Below, piece after piece: positions 60,068 through 64,000 of a stretch of 64,000 nt of DNA. The notes under the pieces were generated by a model. The model was not told the DNA's origin. It worked only from the letters and a program-made list of their open reading frames with translations, and did not search any database. The stretch comes from Deferribacteres bacterium (lineage in GTDB: Bacteria > Zhuqueibacterota > Zhuqueibacteria > Zhuqueibacterales > Geothermadaptataceae): the NCBI GenBank assembly GCA_020633655.1, contig JACKDF010000002.1, forward strand, positions 62,001 through 126,000. Reading direction: 5' to 3'. The position numbers were made by a program, and so were the translations under genes. The stretch's first letter is position 1, and the number at the start of each line of letters is the position of its first letter.

Positions 60068-61516
60068 GTGGAACAGTCGTTCGCTTTAGTCGAAAATTTA
60101 CTTCTCAAAAAACAACAGCGGTTTACCGATTTTGAAGCCTCGCGCATAACCGGCGTTGCCATTGATCAGGTGAAGGATGCGTTGGAAAAATTGCTGGAAA
60201 AATATGTTTGTCGTATGCAGGTAACCGAAAACGGGGATCTTATTTATGATTTCGGTCCAAAGCCACGCCGTCGCGGTGAAAAAACGGCCGCGGAAATTTT
60301 GCAGGCAATTGGCGACTGGTTATGGAAGGTTTTCACGGTGTTGTTTAAAATCTGGTTAACCGTGACGCTTTTGGTTTATTTTGTTATTTTCGTCATTCTG
60401 ATCATCCTGCTGATCGTCGCAAGCAGCTCGCAACGGGATTCGAAAAGCCGGGGATCGTCATCCATCAGGTTTTCCGGTGGTGGTGGTATTCCGATCTTCG
60501 ATATTTTGTGGTCAATTTTTCGCTGGCGCACAATTACCGGTGGTATAGTGCGACGAAACGATCGTCGAGGATACCATTATAATGCCTACGAACCGCATCA
60601 GGCTGTTCTGAAAAAAGACAAAAAAAATCTGGTTGCTTCGGTGCACGATTTCGTGTTTGGCCCGCCGCGCGTCGATATCGATCCCCTGCAAAATGAACGT
60701 GAAGTGGCGGCATTTCTCGAAACCAACAAAGGTATTCTTGTGTCAGCAGATCTCGAGGCGTTAGCAGGACTCAATTGCGCACAGGCCGAATATGCTTTGA
60801 CCGACTACCTGATTCGTTTTGAAGGGGATGTCGACGTCTCGGAAAACGGTGCTGTCTATGGCAAGTTCGAGCGGATTTTACGTGGTGTGGAGGATACAGA
60901 TGGTGAAATCATTTATTATTGGAATGAATATGAGCCGGAATACCACACGACTGGAAACACACCGCAGCGGAATTTTTTTATTGCACTTATGAATGGTGTC
61001 AACCTGCTGGTTTCCTATTCGGTGATGCGCGGCAATTTCGATATGCTCAGTGATGCCGATTTTAACGGTTTGGCGGGTGCATTTGTACAGATTATTCTCG
61101 ATCATCAACTGCTTTTTGGTGGCATTCCTTTTGTTTTTTCGATTTTATTCTTTTTAGTCCCCCTGGTCCGGTGGCTGAAAATTCGCAGATTGCGCCAGCA
61201 ACGGCATAAAAACAACATTCGCAAGCGCCTGTATAAAGTTATCTTTAGCAACGCCGGTACTCCCCAATCTGCTGAAAATATTGTTGCGAAGGTTAACCAT
61301 TCTGGCGTTGAAGAAACGCTTGCCGACAAAACCATTTCGACATTCATGGATGAACTGGTACTGGATCTCAATGGTGAAACCGTGATTTCCGAGGATGCAA
61401 AAATTCAGTACCATTTCCCCCGCATCAGCCTCGAGCAAAAGGAAGCAGTCGCGTTGCGCTCACGCTCGAAGATGAATCGGGATCTGGGTGACGTGGTTTT
61501 TGATACGGATAAATAG
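60068..61516 (+). CDS. Membrane protein of unknown function with repeated winged-helix-like domains
   Basis: I do not recognise this 482-residue protein. GTG 60068 is preceded by AAAGGA. The N-terminus ('RFTDFEASRITGVAIDQVKD' then 'ALEKLLEKYVCRMQVTENGD') looks like a winged helix with a following strand pair. A basic 'PKPRRRGEK' patch leads to a membrane helix at about 95-125. A Gly/Ser/Arg-rich loop ends in a second winged-helix-like part ('REVAAFLETNKGILVSADLE', 'CAQAEYALTDYLIRFEGDVD', about 215-290). A second membrane helix is near 345-370, and a third helix-turn region follows ('NAGTPQSAENIVAKVNHSGV') with a similar 'GETVISEDAKIQYHF' strand pair. Three copies of the same module separated by membrane helices suggest a membrane-tethered regulator. 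Confidence 0.6.
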   Translation: MEQSFALVENLLLKKQQRFTDFEASRITGVAIDQVKDALEKLLEKYVCRMQVTENGDLIYDFGPKPRRRGEKTAAEILQAIGDWLWKVFTVLFKIWLTVTLLVYFVIFVILIILLIVASSSQRDSKSRGSSSIRFSGGGGIPIFDILWSIFRWRTITGGIVRRNDRRGYHYNAYEPHQAVLKKDKKNLVASVHDFVFGPPRVDIDPLQNEREVAAFLETNKGILVSADLEALAGLNCAQAEYALTDYLIRFEGDVDVSENGAVYGKFERILRGVEDTDGEIIYYWNEYEPEYHTTGNTPQRNFFIALMNGVNLLVSYSVMRGNFDMLSDADFNGLAGAFVQIILDHQLLFGGIPFVFSILFFLVPLVRWLKIRRLRQQRHKNNIRKRLYKVIFSNAGTPQSAENIVAKVNHSGVEETLADKTISTFMDELVLDLNGETVISEDAKIQYHFPRISLEQKEAVALRSRSKMNRDLGDVVFDTDK

Positions 61517-61641
61517 GATAATGCAGTACCAGCTTCCATATTGAAGAAGTCGAATGATTGAAAAATCAGGAAGGGGATCGTACGATGTTGGAAGTGCCAA
61601 AGTCGCATAAAAAAATGAAAAGTCTAAAAATTTTCATGTTA

Positions 61642-61709
61642 GCAGGCCACAAGGGCCTCGGCTACAGGATTTTATGTTTCAGATAATCGTAACCTTGCCC
61701 CTTGTGGAC
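61642..61709. repeat. GGCCACAAGGGCCT repeat element, copy 2
   Basis: GCAGGCCACAAGGGCCTCGG (61642-61661) faces CCTTGCCCCTTGTGGAC (61693-61709) as an imperfect inverted pair. It resembles 32283-32387 and ends 20 nt before the next gene. Confidence 0.65.
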
Positions 61710-61729
61710 AAAAAACTATGGAGAAAATT

Positions 61730-62359
61730 ATGATACCGCCCGCCTTCCGTAAGGCAAAATGGATAAATCCACCAAAGGATTTCACCATCGCTGAACAATT
61801 CATTAAAATAACAACGGATCCAAATACCGATTTTTGGCAGCGAACCTACTATGGTTTTCGGAATGACAACGCTCCGGCATTGCTCGTTGATAGTGATGAA
61901 AATTTTACGTTTACGACGCGTGTTTCCTTTGCATACCAAACGAAATACGACCAATGCGGTGTTGCGATTTTTGTGGATTCAAACAACTGGTTCAAGGCTT
62001 CAATCGAATACGAAAGTCATGAATTTTCCCGTCTGGGCAGCGTTGTGACCAACCTCGGTTATTCCGACTGGGCAACAACGGATATTGCGACGCCGGGTGA
62101 AGTGTGGTACCGCCTAAACCGTCGTGGACCGGACTTCCTCATCGAATCCTCTATCGACGGAGCAGTATTTCAACAGATGCGCATTTTTCATCTCCACAAA
62201 CTGGGTGAGACAACGGAGCACATGGGGAAACACAATCCACCGCTTCCACCTGAAATGCCTGTTCGTTTTGGTCTGTATGCTTGCAGTCCGTTAGAATCCT
62301 CCTTCACTGCGATTTTTGATAAAATGCGACTGGAAGAATGCCAGTGGCAGGCTCATTAG
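61730..62359 (+). CDS. DUF1349 protein (concanavalin A-like)
   Basis: A 209-residue cytoplasmic beta-sandwich protein (no signal peptide) of the DUF1349/YesU-like group. Start ATG 61730 has GGAG six bases before it; ATG 61718 would add 4 residues and contains that site. Family blocks: 'DFWQRTYYGFRNDNAPALLV', 'TRVSFAYQTKYDQCGVAIFV', 'NWFKASIEYE', 'SVVTNLGYSDWATTDI' and 'FGLYACSPLESSFTAIFD'. Such proteins accompany plant-polysaccharide utilisation genes and may bind sugars. Consistent with the adjoining GH28 and GH172 genes. Confidence 0.87.
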   Translation: MIPPAFRKAKWINPPKDFTIAEQFIKITTDPNTDFWQRTYYGFRNDNAPALLVDSDENFTFTTRVSFAYQTKYDQCGVAIFVDSNNWFKASIEYESHEFSRLGSVVTNLGYSDWATTDIATPGEVWYRLNRRGPDFLIESSIDGAVFQQMRIFHLHKLGETTEHMGKHNPPLPPEMPVRFGLYACSPLESSFTAIFDKMRLEECQWQAH

Positions 62360-62401
62360 TAGCGGATGTTGGTTTTTAAAGGGTAAAGACACAGGATAAA
62401 T

Positions 62402-62542
62402 CAATCGCAAATCGATTGCAATTCAACATTTTTAAGTAAAAGAACACGTACAAGTTTGTAGTAATGGCTTTAGCCTTTTTCAATTAGAGAGACTAAAGTC
62501 TTGTTTATCACAATTGTAAGGACTGATGTTGATTTGCGATTG
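62402..62542. repeat. Inverted repeat CAATCGCAAATC with inner hairpin
   Basis: CAATCGCAAATC (62402-62413) and GATTTGCGATTG (62531-62542) are exact inverted copies bounding 141 bp. Inside, GGCTTTAG and CTAAAGTC pair near 62468-62500 with G.T pairing. It looks like a small palindromic insertion between two converging genes and might end both. Confidence 0.6.
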
Positions 62543-62556
62543 CTTTCGTAAGCTTG

Positions 62557-63708
62557 TTACTTCTTCTTTCCCTCCAAAACAAGTTTATCATTTGGCGGCA
62601 ATTCAGGAAATGGATTGTGTGGCTCAAGCTGGTACCAGTAAGCGACAGAAGCCAGATCGTCCTGCAAGGGCAGATAATGACCGGTGGAATCCCAACCTAT
62701 GCTCTGTATCATCACCCTCAAATCGCTATCGAAACGAATTGGATCCGTAATGTGCCAGCGGTATTGTCCGAATGCATCAATCAGGTCACCGATTTTTTCG
62801 TCAATCTGATAAAAACCGGTGTAGGGGCTGCTGAATTCACTATAAACCATTCTGCCGTCGATCTCACGGTCGTCGTAGCCGTAGGAACCGCAAAAATAAT
62901 CTTCTTCTCCAGTACCACAAATCGTTGGAAAATCCTTGTCGCCATCCATATAAAACTTGATTTCGCCTTCTCCCCACCAGCCGGGACTGCGTGCGCCGTG
63001 GGCAAGGTAAGTCCCAACGTATTGCCCTTTGCCTTTGATGCCATCAACAATTGTGTAGACATCTTTAAATGGCAGACGATTGACACGGCGAAACTGTGCA
63101 TGAAAATAAGCTGTAGCATCATCGACCTCTTGCAAAGTATAATCGATGGAATAGTACAACGTTGCTCTTTTGCTGTTTTTATTTTCCATGGTGACTTTGC
63201 ATTTTTTGCGGAAAGGCATTTGCCAGTAGGAGTTAAATCCACTGCGAGGATTGACACAAATAGCCAGGGAGCTGATCCGTGGTTCATTTTTCATGCCCCA
63301 GCCGGCAGCAAAAAAATCCCCAACGGGCACTTCGATGGAGGGTTCTTCTTCATCATCCCAATAAAAACGTAAAATCATCAGACGGTAGTCGCCAACCGGG
63401 GTCATCCATATATGGTTGATGACACCCGGGCCGGTGATTTCACCCAGTGTGAATGTTTCTCCAGGCTGAATTCGAATATAGGGATTCACCTTCCAGGTTT
63501 GCCCCAAATTTTCTGCTGCGCGGGCTGCCGTGCCTTCTTTTAACGTTGCCATGCCTCCTTTACCTTTTTCCCCCGTGAAATTTTCCGGACTAATCGAACG
63601 GGTTTGCGCTTTGTTCAGCTCGTAAAGGTTCTGCATGGCATTTCCCTGGGCGAACAGATTGAATTGGAGTACAAAACCGGATAAAATCAGATAAAACAGT
63701 AAACGCAT
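62557..63708 (-). CDS. Glycoside hydrolase family 172-like protein (DUF2961), secreted
   Basis: A 383-residue exported protein with a signal peptide at 1-22 and GGAG before its ATG (63708). The DUF2961 blocks are clear: 'RSISPENFTGEKGKGGMAT', 'ITGPGVINHIWMTP', 'PSIEVPVGDFFAAGWG', 'SYWQMPFRKKCKVTMEN', 'GEGEIKFYMDGDKDFPTICG' and the catalytic-type 'GTGEEDYFCGSYGYDD'. Characterised GH172 enzymes act on difructose dianhydrides or on alpha-furanosides such as D-arabinan. It is convergent with the DUF1349 gene. Substrate here unknown. Confidence 0.9.
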   Translation of the reverse strand: MRLLFYLILSGFVLQFNLFAQGNAMQNLYELNKAQTRSISPENFTGEKGKGGMATLKEGTAARAAENLGQTWKVNPYIRIQPGETFTLGEITGPGVINHIWMTPVGDYRLMILRFYWDDEEEPSIEVPVGDFFAAGWGMKNEPRISSLAICVNPRSGFNSYWQMPFRKKCKVTMENKNSKRATLYYSIDYTLQEVDDATAYFHAQFRRVNRLPFKDVYTIVDGIKGKGQYVGTYLAHGARSPGWWGEGEIKFYMDGDKDFPTICGTGEEDYFCGSYGYDDREIDGRMVYSEFSSPYTGFYQIDEKIGDLIDAFGQYRWHITDPIRFDSDLRVMIQSIGWDSTGHYLPLQDDLASVAYWYQLEPHNPFPELPPNDKLVLEGKKK

Positions 63709-63733
63709 AAAACACTCCTCACATTTGGTTGTT

Positions 63734-63820
63734 CACCTGCTTTCTTCATGCGCTGTGTTGTATTCGTGAGGCAGGAGTATTCCCCGCCTGATCCTGGTGT
63801 TAATGAATTAAGCAGTTCAA
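63734..63820. repeat. Dispersed palindromic element P22, copy 3
   Basis: CACCTGCTTTCTTCATGCGC on the left, a decayed centre (GAGGCAGGAGTATTCCCCGC) and TGTTAATGAATTAAGCAG on the right match the layout of the element at 28867-28955. It lies between the GH172 gene and the last gene. Confidence 0.75.
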
Positions 63821-63945
63821 TCTTACTTTTTATATAAAAGTGCATGGATTTATAAAAAATGTCGATCTACTTGAGATGCCCAGGGTAATGGAAAATTCAA
63901 TTACATCAGCACCATTTTCGACTTTATTATTCTTATGGAGAACTT

Positions 63946-64000
63946 ATGGCTACCGAAACAGAAATTCTTTTGGAAACAGGAACCAATGAACTGGAACTTA
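63946..64000 (+). CDS. Chemotaxis CheV/CheW-like protein, first 18 codons
   Basis: ATG 63946 follows GGAG (63937-63940) and the frame runs off the window. The opening 'ILLETGTNELEL' is the typical start of CheV-type or long CheW-domain coupling proteins, which link receptors to CheA. Only 18 residues are visible, so CheV versus CheW is undecided. Confidence 0.6.
   Translation, partial: MATETEILLETGTNELEL

Overview
The window is one continuous stretch of a Gram-negative bacterial chromosome. It carries an RND efflux pump end, ADP-heptose (LPS core) genes, several lipoprotein signals and six large secreted proteins that end in the same type A sorting/FlgD-like tail (core 'YPNPFNPxTTI'). That combination, with glycan-degrading enzymes and many short palindromic intergenic repeats, is what one sees in the Calditrichota / KSB1 / Ignavibacteria part of the FCB group. 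This placement is inference from gene content; no rRNA, tRNA or other marker gene lies in the window.

Layout. 1-9 kb: end of an RND pump, a TPR gene remnant, a serine beta-lactamase-like lipoprotein, a 1569-residue Lhr-type helicase with repeat-derived in-frame insertions, a VOC protein and a queuosine-precursor transporter. 8.7-21.5 kb: a same-strand block with a LacI regulator and tandem operators, a TIM-barrel glycosidase-like protein, a sodium:solute symporter, a DHDPS/NAL-type aldolase, heptose-type nucleotidyltransferase and PfkB kinase, a HAD phosphatase, a GH38 mannosidase-like protein, a DHFR-like reductase and a sialidase-like lipoprotein. 21.6-28.7 kb: visibly A/T-richer, four secreted proteins (three tandem paralogues sharing leader and tail, plus a subtilase). 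29-37 kb: GmhA, an esterase, a PqaA-like lipoprotein, a fucose-isomerase-like enzyme and a penicillin acylase. 37-42 kb: a one-gene AbrB-PIN toxin-antitoxin fusion, then a redox group (odd thioredoxin-like protein, TrxB, SLAC1-type channel, DUF302, thioredoxin-glutaredoxin fusion, GroES). 43-58 kb: AsnA, a giant VWA/cohesin/dockerin protein, a convergent histidine kinase/NtrC pair, a FISUMP lipoprotein and an FG-GAP protein. 58-64 kb: GH28 pectinase, an unknown membrane protein, DUF1349, GH172 (DUF2961) and the first codons of a CheV/CheW-like gene.

How it fits together. The 8.7-21.5 kb block reads as import and breakdown of a complex glycan with heptose-type sugar activation next to it. GmhA sits 13 kb downstream but shares a 13-nt leader motif with the HAD gene. 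GH28, GH172, DUF1349, the esterase and the fucose-isomerase-like enzyme extend the carbohydrate theme. The secreted repeat proteins and the sensor kinase with a propeller-like sensor region suggest a surface lifestyle on polymers.

The most unusual points are: repeat elements that have entered the helicase gene without breaking its frame; a fused AbrB-PIN gene with an internal ribosome binding site; a GH38 protein lacking the expected nucleophile/zinc-ligand aspartate; a 445-bp perfect duplication inside the VWA gene; a noncanonical thioredoxin paired with TrxB; and at least eight families of dispersed palindromic repeats. No CRISPR array, insertion sequence with transposase, tRNA or rRNA was seen.
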